DNA of 64,000 nucleotides from contig VWZX01006700.1 in NCBI GenBank assembly GCA_013399015.1, forward strand, positions 1 through 64,000, in the 5' to 3' direction. Every line of letters starts with the position of its first letter. Within the stretch, counting starts at the first letter, position 1. Under the pieces are notes generated by a model. That model had not been told where the DNA came from, did no database searches, and saw only the letters and a list, made by a program, of their open reading frames with translations. Below, one piece after another: positions 33,398 through 45,965 of the stretch. The DNA is from Galbula dea. Its lineage: Eukaryota; Chordata; Aves; Piciformes; Galbulidae. A program made the position numbers and the translations under genes.

Positions 33398-35327
33398 CTA
33401 CACAGGCCTGGGCCCCCCTCCAGCAGGTTTTGCAGAGGAGATTACCACAGTGGGTCTTGCCTGAGTGCCTTGTGCTCATGGCCTTGCATGAGCACCATGC
33501 ATGCCTCCAGCTATGAACACCCATAAAACACTTGGGGCACAAATCTGCAAACAATGTAATGGGATATTGTCCTGGTGAGTTGCCCCTCCAACACTTTGAC
33601 ACCACCAACTAGCCTAGGGTCCCCAGCCCACAAGTGACTGTGGGGACACAGGTTACCCCATGCAGCCAAGACACACGTGACAGAGGGAACATCTGTCCTG
33701 CACCTGCAAATGGGCTGCCCCCTGCCTCCCTCTCCACCACAGGAATGCCATCCAAAACCTAGCCAGGGAAGACCAAAGGCTGGAAAGATGCACTGCCCAC
33801 TCTGCAGCCAGATGGGGGTTGGTGCTCGTTGCTTCTCCCAGTTCCATCCCTTTTCTCCACTCTGCTCAACCCACACCTGTCCACAGACTCCAGCATGACC
33901 TGTGCAGCCTGCTGGGGACTGTCCCCAAATGCCATGGTGTCACTCATTGTTGTGAAGCAGGCAACTGAGCTTGCTGCAAAATAGTGAGCTGTGGGAAACT
34001 GAGGCATGGGCCTGGTCCATGACAGCCGAAGGACAAGTGAACAGAGTGGCAGCGCAAGGGGGATATAATCCTGCCCTTTAGTGGGGGGAGCCCATGTCAG
34101 GACCAGTGATGTTGGAGGGAGCTTTTTACCGCCAGCAGCCTCTTAGGCAGAGACAGAAGTCTGTCCCAGTGCTGGTGGTGGGACTAGGGTGACATGCCTG
34201 CCACCTGCTGCTTACAGAAACCCTCCTGGGAAAGAAGTGGGGAGGAATCGACTCCTTTTTGCTCCAACTACCCATTTGACCCCACTTGTGTGTTGAGCCT
34301 TACCACGTGCTGGCAGCTGTCTTGCTGACACTGCCACCTTGGTTTGCAGTAGGACCTCACTGACCCCAGACTAGCATCACCTGTAAGGACTTGGAAGAAG
34401 GGGAATAGCAGCTGCAAGAGGCCATAGTGCAGGGTCGCTCTCCAATCAGCATTGCTGAAATGGACTGCAGGGACCCGCAAGCCACAAGCTGGTGCCACTC
34501 ACCTGGATGCCAGCTGCTGCCTCTCTGGGGAGAGCCTTCCACTGCAGCCTGGAACCAGCAGAGCACGTGAGGCAAGCCCAAAAGGCCACTGAGGGCATCT
34601 CAAAATCCCCTGGGGACACTCACTCACCTCAGGGTCCTACCCCAACCCTGTAGATGCATTTGCTTAGAGCAAGATAAGGATGAGGAGGGGAGAACAGCGT
34701 TAGTATGAAGCAGCTGCACTGAAATACAAGTCAAGAAAGTCTCTCACCCAAAACTACAGGAAAATTTAATTACCCAGGACAAAATACCATCTGTTTGTGC
34801 AGACTGTGACCTCCTCCTGCCCCTGGGCTTTAGCAGCTCTTAAATTAGCGTGTTTGTTAGGGGGTATTAGCTGACTGACATCAGGGAAGCAGTTCCTGTG
34901 GGGCTTGACAGGGATAGAGTGGCTGTACACTGCAACGTGTGCTGGGGCAGCACAGCAGGCTCAGTGTTGGGGGTGAGAAAAAAACCACACCTTTGGAAAT
35001 GAGGATCCCCTCTGAGCACAGCTCTTGCTAGCAGCAATGAGCTCTGGGAAGCCCAGCATCACTGTGTCCTGCCACTGGCAAGTGATCTGTGGTGCAAGAC
35101 TGTATTTGGGTCTTAGCCTCTTTCCAAAAAAGAATGAGTCAAGAACATGTACAATCAGAGGAGAATTTTGCTATGTAAAGTCAGTAGAATTAAATGAATA
35201 CTCAGTATTGGAGAAATTGGATTAAAATTCTCTTTGTTTCCAGCTCTGCAAGTGAGGGAAGACGCACACACTGGTACCAAGCCCTGGAATTGATTTAGTG
35301 ATGTCAAACTGTGCAGATCCTTTTTTT
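33398..35327. other. Non-coding stretch with one weak exon-like segment
   Basis: At 34548-34503 on the complement, a 46-base segment lies between a pyrimidine-rich acceptor (CTGCTGGTTCCAG) and the donor CAG|GTGAGT. All three frames are open, so it has little coding signal. Nothing else is recognised. Confidence 0.4.
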
Positions 35328-35420
35328 CACAGAATCATCAAAACATTTAGGTTGGAAAAGACCTTTAAGATCATTGAGTCCATCCATTAACCTAGTACTA
35401 TGAAGTCCACCATAACCCAT
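35328..35420 (-). mobile_element. CR1 LINE 3' tail fragment
   Basis: CACAGAATCATCAAAACATT, then TAGGTTGGAAAAGACCTTTA and GATCATTGAGTCCATCCATT, then ACCTAGTACTATGAAGTCCA, is the complement of a CR1 untranslated tail of the AAAGACCTTTAAGATCAT type. No coding sequence remains. Confidence 0.88.
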
Positions 35421-37405
35421 GGTGAGCCATTTATTTCCAATGGTTTATGGGGTACAGAATCCCAGGTGGACGTACCTTCACATTCTTACCTACCAACACT
35501 GGATGCAGCAAATAGAAAACAGTCTGAAGCCAATCTGTCTGCATATGAGAAAAACAACTCAGCTGGGAGAAGGCACAGTTGGCAAGACCCCAGCAGCTTT
35601 TTTCTCCGTCACCTGAGCTCCGCTCTGTGAGCTCTGCTCTGAAGTCACATGGCTGTCACAGAGGTGGCTGGAGATTATGGCAGCTGCTGCCAGCATTGCT
35701 CTTCCAAGAGACTTCTTCCACAAGTAAACCATCAAAGCCAAGTGCTAAACATGAGAGCATGTGGTGTCTGTGACTTGCCATGAAGAACTGGACCCCAGGA
35801 ACACAGATCCAGGACTAAATTAACATTGGGGCAATTCCAGGGGTTGTGGCTCTGAAGGTGCCCTGTCAGACAGCAGGAGAGAGCAGAGAAGCGCTTGATG
35901 CTCTTCCTGCTTGGCCCCACACTCTGTGCCACCTGCTGTATGCCACTGTTGGTTCATGTCACAGTACTGCTCGTCACCCTGCCCCACTGGTCAGGCCTTT
36001 AGTGGACTCTCTGGGATCTCTTTTCCTTACAATACACAGAACATTTGCCTGTCTTCCATTCATGTGCCCACCACAGATCAGCTTCTCTTCAACTTTGCAC
36101 TACATTCATACACCTTAAAACTAGCAAGGTGTTTTGTACCTGTACTCCAGATAAAAGGTCTAACCCTGCTATCTGCCCCTCGTTGGGCTCCCTCTCTCTC
36201 CAGCGATCACTCTGTATCATCCACATCCAAAACCATGCCACTGCTTTCCTCTTTCTCACCTTTGCAGACAAAACAGCTTGTGTATGAAGTGTAGCCGCTG
36301 AAGAATGCCAAACATTGCTCAGAAGTCCCTTCGCCTGCCTGCACCCTATTGATCTCTATGTCAGGAGTCTAATGCTCTTCAACTCTCCTGGCCAGAGCCT
36401 GTGGTGATCCCTCCCCTCTCTTAGGGGCTGGGCAGCAAGCAGGGACCAAGCTGCCACCCCCTGCCCAGCTGGCTGCCTTCCAGCATGTGTTAACAGGCAG
36501 ATGCAAGCCATGTGTGCACTTTATCTCAAGAACCTTGTTGCAAGCTTCAGCATTGAGGGAAACAAAAAGCCAGCAGCTGAGAGCAGCCGTGGAGTCCTCT
36601 GCAGCCTCCAGCCCCTCCTAGACTCTGGCTCAATTCCATATACTGGGGCAAGATTCAGTTTAGAGGAAGGCTTGTTTTTTAATGGGAAAATATTCATCAG
36701 TGTTTAAAAATAAAATAATAAAGTAAGTGTCAACCAGCTGGGGCTGTGAAAGCTGGGGAGTTTTGGCGCCTGGCTGAGCACTTTGATAGAAAGTCTCTTT
36801 GGAATATGCCATAGAAAATATTTAATTTCCCAAGGCCTGCATATGGGGCTCATCACTCGTGCATATTGCACAGGAATATTCAGGTGCACTGATATCTTGC
36901 TACAGGATGACAACGGTTTGCCAGTGCAGCATGCGGGAGGGGCTCCTTCCCTTCTGCTTTTTTACCTTTGGAAGAGGAAAACACTGTACTTAACTCTCAA
37001 TCCCTGAATATTTGTCAATGGCAAAATAAAGAACACGCTGAACCAGAGACAAGTCTACTTGTACTCACCAGCTTGCTGCGCTCAACATGGGATAAAGCCA
37101 CAGATGAGCATCAAACGTTGGGAAACACATTTCTGGCCCCGATTTTGCTCCTTTCTGTTTAGCGTGAGCCTGTTGTGACATTCCCTGGATGGAGAGCAGG
37201 AGCACAACTTCTACCTCCCTGGCATGGCAGGTGGTATCAGTTCAAATCCCAGCTCTCCACCTTGGGGACATGGAGGTGGCTTATCCTGGACTTGCCAACA
37301 GACATATACTTTAGCTAATACCCTTCTGCAAATCTCATGGAAGGTGGAAATACTCCATTATGGCTGCAGAGCCGAGACACCTACTGGAAAATGAACCCAG
37401 ACAGA
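35421..37405. other. Non-coding stretch
   Basis: No gene is recognised. Open frames of up to 127 codons show no domain. Confidence 0.5.
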
Positions 37406-37535
37406 TTGTGTGATCTCCAGCCCTGGAGGTTTTGAAGACTTAGATGGGCAAACTAAGCTGGTCTGCAGTCAGTATTTACCCTGTTTGGGGCAGGAGGCCG
37501 GACTAGAGACTTCCCAATGTCACTTCTCACCTCTA
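37406..37535 (+). mobile_element. Old CR1 3' end relic
   Basis: Follows the CR1 pattern with heavy wear: CTGGAGGTTTTGAAGACTTA, then GGGGCAGGAGGCCGGACTAG, then CAATGTCACTTCTCACCTCT. These correspond to the family's GGAGGTTTTCAAGA, GGGGGTTGGACTAGATGA and GGTCCCTTCCAACC segments. Confidence 0.7.
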
Positions 37536-40500
37536 TGGATATGTGAGTATACCATTGCTGGGAAAAATTAAATATAAAAATGTCCCCCACAAATTCTGGG
37601 AGAGGGATGGCTCTGCTCATCACTCCTTTCAAACATGTTGCAAAGCAAAATCTGACTGAACAAATCTGACCAGCTTGCTACCTGGAGCAGGATGGAGACC
37701 ATGGAGAAGAACAGAGACCAAGGGGCTGCAATGCAGCAAGGCCAGATCCTGAGCTCAGCCCATCCCTATCAATGATATGGAGACCGAGGAGATGGCCATC
37801 TTCCACTCTTCTAAACCTTCTCTTGTGGGGACTGACTCACACGACACTGGTAAGTGATTAACAAGCAGCCAAGCCCCTCAGCACGCAGGCTGCGTGCATG
37901 GGCGCTTGCGTGTGTGTGTGCTGCTCCCCAAGACTTGGCAGGGAGGAGAGCTGAGGGGAAGAGTGCTGACAAGCAGATGATTAATTGAAATGCAAGGGGG
38001 AGGAAAAGTAACGTCCGCTAAAACTATCAGGCAGCATGAGCATGGGAAAGAAATTTGGAGATGCTGTCCCCATCCCTGCTCCGCACGCATTGCGCCTCCC
38101 AGCTCTGAGCTGCTTGCCAGTCCCTTCCTGGCTTCTATTTTTGCAGGTGCAATTTCATGTTTGAAAATAACCATGCTGCACACGCACATATATCTTTTTC
38201 CTCCCCGGCCCCCGGCTCATTGCACATGGAAACAGCAGTGATGGGAGAGCAAACCTCCCAGTCTGCAGCGCGCAGCAGCAATTAGACATCCAAGTGCTTG
38301 TTACCATGTGCCTCTAGGTGAAGGAGCTCCCCTCACTGCCTGCACCTTCCAAGCAGCACAGGCTTGAAAACACACATGAAGTTACCATTTCGTGCTACAA
38401 TAAAAATAAGAAAAACAGAAGACATGAAAATAAAAGAAGCTGAAAGCTCAAGCCTGACTCAGCTCTGAAACCTTGCTCAGACTCTGTAAGTTATAACGCA
38501 AAGGTTGAAGCTGGCACAATTGCACTCTCAGCAAACAGGGTGAGCTAACTTCTGTTCCTCATCTGGCACAAGCAGGCTCATCTTGGGTCAACAAATAAAT
38601 AGCATGGAGATGCAAAGCGGTACAGGTTGTACCTGTAACACCCTAGCACCCCAGGAACCTCCTGCCTCCAGCTCCTCCTCCAAGGAAGAGGACCAAAAGG
38701 AAGACCAGCAGGTCTTCCAGCAGAAAGGAGAGGAACCTGAGCTTCAAAGCCCTGGCTTGGAAAATTAGGGATGTGCTCTCACTAGTGGCTTCATGATGTA
38801 ACCATAGTACAGATGACAAACACCATATCCTTGCCTGAGTGAGCACCAAGTGAGCAGGGCTTTACAGAGGCTAGCAGGAAGAAGATGTATGCTGGGATAA
38901 AACAGGACCCAAATTTGGGCACCTGGAACACGGTTACTACCATGCAAGATGATCCCCAGCCAAGTTAACCAACTTGGAAAATTAACTCAGTAAGTTATTC
39001 AGCACTCAGGTAATGAGTGGAGCTGTAGGTGATTGCAACAGAGGGTTTCACAAACCACTTGTACCATTGACATGGTTTAACAGACTGCTGTTTATGAGAC
39101 AGAGCAGTATTTAAAAGACACATTTCTCTCAGAGCCGCACATAAAATTTGATAGCTAAATAGCTGTAAATGCTACTGAAGTCTGACAATTCAAAGAGGAA
39201 TCAAGGGTCTGTCATGCAGAGTATCTGCCAATACACCCGGCCCCACAGAGCCAGAGAGACTTCCAGTCTCATAAAACCTTTTTTATATTGGAAGTGAGAA
39301 TTTGTGCAGCGCATATGAACTCTCTTTTATTGGGCTGGTGTGATGCTGAGAAAATGCAGTTAAAGTTGTACAAGTCCTCCTTGGAGCGCTATTGGGGCGC
39401 CTATAAATCAAAATCTTTATCCTGGAACGAGTTTACTAAACCAATCCACTTTAATTCAGGCTTGTGCTGAGCAGAGGTAAGAGCTCACAGTGGGAGCAGG
39501 TGCCTCCTCTTGATGCTGCCCATTCACACTGGCAAAGTGGGGCCAGCCCAGAGTGAGAAGAGCTTTTGCCCATGTCCCCACTCTTGGGGTCAAGAAGAGC
39601 ATCTCAACAACAGAGCTTCCTCCAGAGCCCAGCACCACTCTCCTTTTCCCTAGCACAAGGGTTTTAGCCTCCCAAAACATCCATGGTCCCTCGTGATGCT
39701 CCTAGCTCACAGCCCCAGCCCAGCTGCTACCCTGAACCCTGTCCAGACACCCATGCCTACGCAGCTCATTCATAGAGCTCCTGGGAGCATCCTGGGCTGG
39801 AAGGACCACAGACCAACCTTCAGCACCCAGTGGAAATGGAGTATTTCCAAACTTTCACAAAGGCCTGGAGTGCTCTGGTTGGGGAGGAAGATTTGGGCCA
39901 GCTCACTTATCCCCCAAAGACTCCTACATCTCCACTCTACAGCTGCATTAATTATTTCATCTTAGTCTGGCTTCCTCATTAAGCTAACCTAGACGGCCCA
40001 CAGCTGAGTGACAGTGAGCTAGCCTGCAAGAGCCCAAGCCAGCAGTGCTGGAAGCCATAGGCTTGATGTGATTTATGCAGACTAAAATTACATATATCTC
40101 AAACACACAATCTTTAGAGGATCTGATGCTACTGGCTGGATGAAAGAAAGCCCATGGAGAGCCTGTAGTGCAGCACCTAGACAGAGCCTGAGTATCTGCA
40201 TATCACCCCATACTTGGCTAGGAGGGTCAAGCCTGCTTATGGCAGCAATTCCCTTGTGGATGCCCTGGAGGCACAAGGAGTGGAAAGCCCCAGCTCTACT
40301 TCGAGTGGACCAGAATGAGACAAAACATCTGTGCCAAAGCAAGGGCTGGGAATCGCAACTCCTCTGCCACCAGCCGTGGGACAGCCAGTTCACCCCACTG
40401 ATGTGGCTATGAGTTCAGCCGATTTTGGCATCAGGCTCCCCTTGGGATGTCTGGCTTTTGTGGCTGTAAGAACGACTCTTCAGAACATTATGCAGATTCT

Positions 40501-43500
40501 CATTTCCAATACTGCCAAATACGAGGCATTGGTGTGAATCCACCACATTTTGCTGTCTCTGCAAACAAGTGCACAGAAATACAAGACTGCAGCCCTTTGC
40601 AAGCCTCCAGGGAAAATTCAAAGCAGTGAAGAAATTTGTTTTTCCATTAATCCATTGCAAATAATAATGATAATAAAAAAGAACAAACATCCTGAAAAGG
40701 AATTTTGCCAGCAGTACAGGTCTTCTTCCCACAGTCTAAGGAATCAACACATTTTCAAATCACTCCTGCTTATGGTACTGAATATCATAAAACAATTGCC
40801 TTTCATTCAGTAGCTGGTTTGGGACACTGAGAGAAAAAGCAAGCAGTCTAAACTTAGCAAAATATGAAGAAAGGTTTTGATGCATTGAAAAACAAGTTGT
40901 GAGGACTGGGACGGGAGAGATCCACAAGGGGTATGTGCAGAGACGAGGCATTTCAGGGTTGTGGCATCTTTCCACAGCCCCACTCTCTCTCAGTAGCAGA
41001 GGGATCACAGCAGCACTGCTCTACTTCTCTAGCTCCTTGGAAAAAATGCAGGGATGTGTTCTCATCTCCCCAGAAAAATGAGCGGTATCTCCTGATTTAC
41101 TCACCTTCAGCCTTTCCAACATTCAAATACCCTGGCACCTCAGTGTTGCTGGTGGGGGTTGGCAGCTCCAAAAATAAACCAAATGCTTTGGTCCATTAAG
41201 AGGAAATCCAGCAGAGGCAATAGCAACAGAGAATGGAGGATTTGCTGAAATAAGTTTGCCCTGAAGCACTGGAAAGAGACAAGTGCTGGTTTCCTACAGG
41301 CTTGTGCCATTTAATTACTCAATGTTCCCAGTAACAGCTCCAATAATCTCCTGTTCATCCTATGGCCTCTGCCTTGTCCATATGGAGGGAACCCAAACAC
41401 CAGAGCTTTCCTGAAATGAGGGTGTGGACATGGCCACCAACTCCAGTGGCTTCTCTGTGTATCACACCCAGCTGCAATTGGCCAGCAGGATGGTGAGCCT
41501 TTGCTTGGGGAATGCTGGCAGCTCAGTAGACAACAAGAAGAGGACCAAAAGGAAGGGGAGATGGAGATGGGCAAACCGAGCAAGTATCAGCACTCAAGCT
41601 GGGTTCTGCAGCCACTCAGCCTGGGTTAAACATTTCCAGCGATACCCCTGGGCAAGGGACCAGAGCAGGCCACACTGTCCCCATCCTATCTGAACCTTGT
41701 TTCCCACCTGGCCCCTGAGGAGCCACAAAGTGTCTTAAAGCCACTAGGAAAGCAAAGAGCTATGACTGTTGGGCTTCTAACAAAGACAAACTGCCTCTCT
41801 CCTTTCTCCCAGATTACAAGCAGATGTGTGCTTAAATTACCTGCTGCCATCTGTGACAGTTAGCAAAGCACCATGGTCTAGGAGCAGAATGAAGAAAAAA
41901 TGTGCAAAACGAGGGAGGGGAGGATTAGTAGGAATTCAGGTGGCTCTGGGAGGGCAAAGTGTTGCCATTGCAGAAAACAAATGTCACTACCAACGCAAGG
42001 GATATATTCATGACAGCTAGCAAAAGGGAAACCTTGACTTCACTAAAAACAGTGATGAATTAAGAAAGCCTGGGGAAAGGCTGCAGGGCTGAGTCTGAGC
42101 TCCCAGAGTGAATTGTTCCCATGCCATAGCAAGCTACAGGAGCGGACCTGCTTGCATTACATAGCCTTGGATTCCTTTTCTAAAGAAACTCTTCAAGCCT
42201 GTGTACCTGTCTGCCTGCACGGCTTCTACAAACTGGCTACAGACTGCTTTGAACTGCCTGACCCAACTGCCGCTGTTGTTGGCTCTTGTTGTGGGCTGCA
42301 TCTGTTCATCCATCCTTCTTCACAGGACAGGTCTCCCCTGGGATGTCTCTAGGGAGCCCACCAGAAGGCTCTGTGGCTAGGAGGGCACAGATATCCAGGG
42401 TCCATCTTGGAGGTGTAAAGAATAATACCAGTGGAGAAAAAGCCCGCAAAAAGGTACCCTCATCATCATGGTCCATAGTAATGCGTATGAAAGATAGGAC
42501 CCCTGGACTCTGCACCACTTCTGTCCCTACTCAGAGCCAGCTTGCACTCATGCCAGCAGCAGTTTTCCCTTTGTATGAGGGTGCCCAAAGCCTGTGGCAT
42601 CAAGGAGCATCTTTGCACCAAAGGTCACACTCAAAGTGATGCCTCCTTCGAGATTTGGGATGCGGGTGCAGCCCAGGAGAGCCTAGACACTGTGTTTCTA
42701 CCACACTGTGGGGCCAGAGCCTGCTGAAATGATCTCTGGTCTTTGGAAGAGTATCCAAGAGGGGTCTCCCATCTCGTAGTAGCATCCTGCACAGCAGGAC
42801 AGCATTGTCCAAATTGAGACATAGAAATCAAGCCCAACATGCTCCCCTTCCCCCTCACTGCTCCTGGCTTGCTCTCTGCTGAGCCCTTGTGGGTCACACG
42901 TGGTGTCCCACTTCCCGGCACAGCTCTGCCGGCTGAAGCAAAGAGCAGAGTCAGACCCCAAATTGCAGATTAGTGCGTTGGGTTCATGCACGGGAAACAA
43001 AAGATTGGAAATCTCTGAAGTGCACAGCTGGAATCCACACCCTGACCATGTTTTTGTGAGATATCACGTACATTTTTAAAAGCTATCTAGAGAGGGCTCT
43101 GCTTTAAAACAGCCTGGCGTCTGCTGCACTGACACCACTGCCTGTCACACTGACCAGGATCTTCCATTGTTCCCTGTCCCCCATAGGCCAAGCTCATCTG
43201 TAGCCTTTAGCCTTAGGTTATGAAATTATTTAAGGAAAGGATTAAACATCATCCTCTCCATTCATTCAGCACCAGCTGTGGAAGGAGGGTGGGAAGGGAA
43301 GGACGCATGACCCAGAAATATCACTGTGGGATACTACATGCCAACACCCTGAAATGATAGTCCCCAGAAACACTGAGGTTTCTCTATCATATTTATGGCC
43401 TCACAAGGTCACTGAAAGGGGAAAGCCCAGGAGCAGCCATAAGATGCTCACAGAGCACCATGAGGAACAGGGACTGCAAAAGCACACATCTACCTCTCAT

Positions 43501-45224
43501 ACTGCGAAAGTGGTTTCTTCTCCCTTCAAAGCTCCTGCAACAGCTACTATATGTTTTTGCAATGTTAAACTACGAGGTCTTTCTTTGTCCATTTCCACAT
43601 ACCAGGCTTCTGGGCTAAAAGTGATCCAAGGTGAGGTCAAATATCCTTTCAAGATGCTTACCTACCCCATTCCTCAATACCACTAGTACCCAAGGACTCC
43701 TCTGACATGCTGCAGGAGCTTGAACAAGGAAGGGTTTAATTCCTCTCAGAGCTTTGTTTCTTCCTCAGTGCTACTTCTTCCCATCTCTCATGCTGCCCAA
43801 GTTGTAAGTGGCTCTACAGGTTTTTTGTTTCAACCTCATCACAGACATCCAGCTGTGGGCCCTTCCTGCCTGTGTTTACTAGCCAGGAACTACCAAAAAG
43901 TCTTACCTACACCTGCTCCTTCCCAGGCCTCCTCCACCCTGAAGCATCATCCATGACAATCTTGCAACCGCATTTCTTCCACGAAAGCACGGTTCACTCC
44001 ATTCAAATTGACTTCATAGAAGTGGTAGCTTCTACACCCCTCATGCTCCCTTAGTCTGGACCAGGGGAATTGGCATGAGACATTTCATTTCCAAATGAAC
44101 CTATTGGCTTAAAAGCCAGTTTGAAATTAAAGGTTCACCCAGTGGACAAGTCACAGCCAGCCTCCCCAGAGAGAGAATATTTTGGGAGCCTCTCCAGTGT
44201 TTGTACTTTAGGGACTGCAGAAAAGTTGCAACATGGTGTCGGGATCCAGCAGATACCATGCCAAATGCACTCACCATGCTGGGGCATGAAGCAGGAACCC
44301 ACACCCCATTTGGAAAAACACTTTCAAAGACAAACAATAAATACCAGAGGAGTGATACCCAGTGGTACCATCAAGCACTCACCTTGACATGGGGAAGAGC
44401 CAGGCCAAGCTGACCTGGGACAGAAAAATTGGCAGTGAAACCCCCCTCCGCTAAACAGGGAACCAATGATGAGATGTTAAAAGTATGTAAGTTATTGAAT
44501 GAACGCATCTGCTTTTTCCAGTACACATGTGGATTCTCACCTGAAGTTAGTTTTCAGACAGCTAGACAGCATGTGTTTTTTCAAGCCAAACATGCCCAGG
44601 TTGCTCTCTCCCAGGCAGAGAGTTATCTCAGGGTTTATTAATTGGGAAAGCCCCTGTGCAGACACACTTGCAGCACTGTGGTGAGAGCAGCAGGGAAGAA
44701 GAAGCAGAAACTCCTCTGATTTTCCCTGGGAAATGACCAAAAAAAGAGCAAGACTACTGCCCACAGCCAGGGATGCCCAGCACTGTCCCACTGGCTCCGA
44801 GCCTGCGTTGCCCTCCCTCCCACACCGAAATGGGAAACCCATTAAACGCTTCAAGCAACAAAGCCTCCACTGCTCCTCCCTGGAGGCACTTTCACAGTCA
44901 ACTTGAGGAAATTGTTCCTGATATCCAGCTTAAATTTCCCTTTGTTGATCTTCAGTTGAGCAGCGGAAAGGTGGGAGCTTTAATGAGACAAGTGGGGCCT
45001 CTGCAGGGGAAGAAGCCGTCAGTTTGAGCAAGGCAATGCACAAAGCTGTGGTTTAAGTAGAGCAGCTATTGCAAAAAGCCCAGAATCCTACAAACTTGGG
45101 ATGGAAAATGTCTATTAACTTTCCCAATGGACTAACGTGAGATTGTTCCCCCATTTTCTAATGCTTCTCCCAGGCCAGCTATTTGATTGGGACCAGAGCT
45201 TTGCAGAAATAAGAAGGGCTTGCT
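37536..45224. other. Longest repeat-poor stretch
   Basis: No repeat family or exon is recognised across more than 7 kb. A patch at about 39270-39470 with AGCGCTATTGGGGCGCC and many A/T words could be regulatory, but that is a guess. Confidence 0.45.
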
Positions 45225-45266
45225 CTTTTATTTTTTTTCTTTTCTTTTTTTTTTTTTTTTTTTTTT
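45225..45266 (+). repeat. T-rich tract with T22 homopolymer
   Basis: CTTTTATTTTTTTTCTTTTC followed by 22 T. It could be the poly(A) tail of something on the minus strand, but no retrocopy is recognisable beside it. Confidence 0.85.
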
Positions 45267-45576
45267 GGTAATGAATTGTTGCATGTGGAATAAAATGTTG
45301 GGCTTTTCTTGTTTAATCTAAGAGCAAAATCGTTGCTTTTTGCCTGCTGGACACAGCTTTTTCTGCCCTGAAAGCCTCTTGAAAAGTCCTTTGGCATGTA
45401 AGTCAGGTCATGATGTGCAAGGCAGGAAGTTGCTACCAGCTTGTGTTTGAAAATAAGATATTCTGGGGCAAGGCATGCAACAGAAGAGCAGACAACTTCT
45501 TTCTCAGATATGGCTGCTGCTCAGCAAGGCACCACCCATCTCAGGGGCTTCCTCACAGGAGCCCAGCATGATGCTG

Positions 45577-45965
45577 TCATAGAATCACAGAATAATCTAG
45601 TCCAACCAATAGCCCTACACTACTCTTATCTCTAAATCATCCCCTGAAGAAACACATCTATCCTCTTCTTAAAAACCTCCAGGGATAGTGACTCCACCAC
45701 CTCCCTGGGCAGCCTATTCCAATATCTCACCACTCTTTCAGTAAAGAAATTCTTCCTAATATCTAATCTAAACCTGCCCTGGCACAACTTAAGCCTATTC
45801 CGTCTAGTCCTGTCACTAGTCACAAGGGAGAAGAGGCCAACACCCGCCTCCCTAGAATGGCCTTTCAAGTAGCTGAAGAGAGCGATAAGGTCTCCCCTCA
45901 GCCTCCTCTTCTCCAGGCTAAACAACCCCAACTCCCTAAGCCTCTCCTGTTCGCTGTACTGCAAA
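45577..45965 (-). mobile_element. CR1 LINE 3' end, best-preserved ORF2 C-terminus
   Basis: The complement carries an uninterrupted 110-codon C-terminal frame at 45964-45632 (RLRELGLFSLEKRRLRGDLI, LFSLVTSDRTRRN, RKNFFTERVVRYWNRLPREV) ending at its natural stop. A very short untranslated tail follows (GGTTGGACTAGATTATTCTG, TGATTCTATGA). The intact frame and clean end suggest it is the youngest CR1 here. It is 5'-truncated near 45965 and cannot move by itself. Confidence 0.95.

Noticed and set aside
45225..45266. Poly(A) tail of a minus-strand processed pseudogene
   Set aside because: No gene-derived sequence or polyadenylation signal is recognisable next to the tract, and no target duplication was found.
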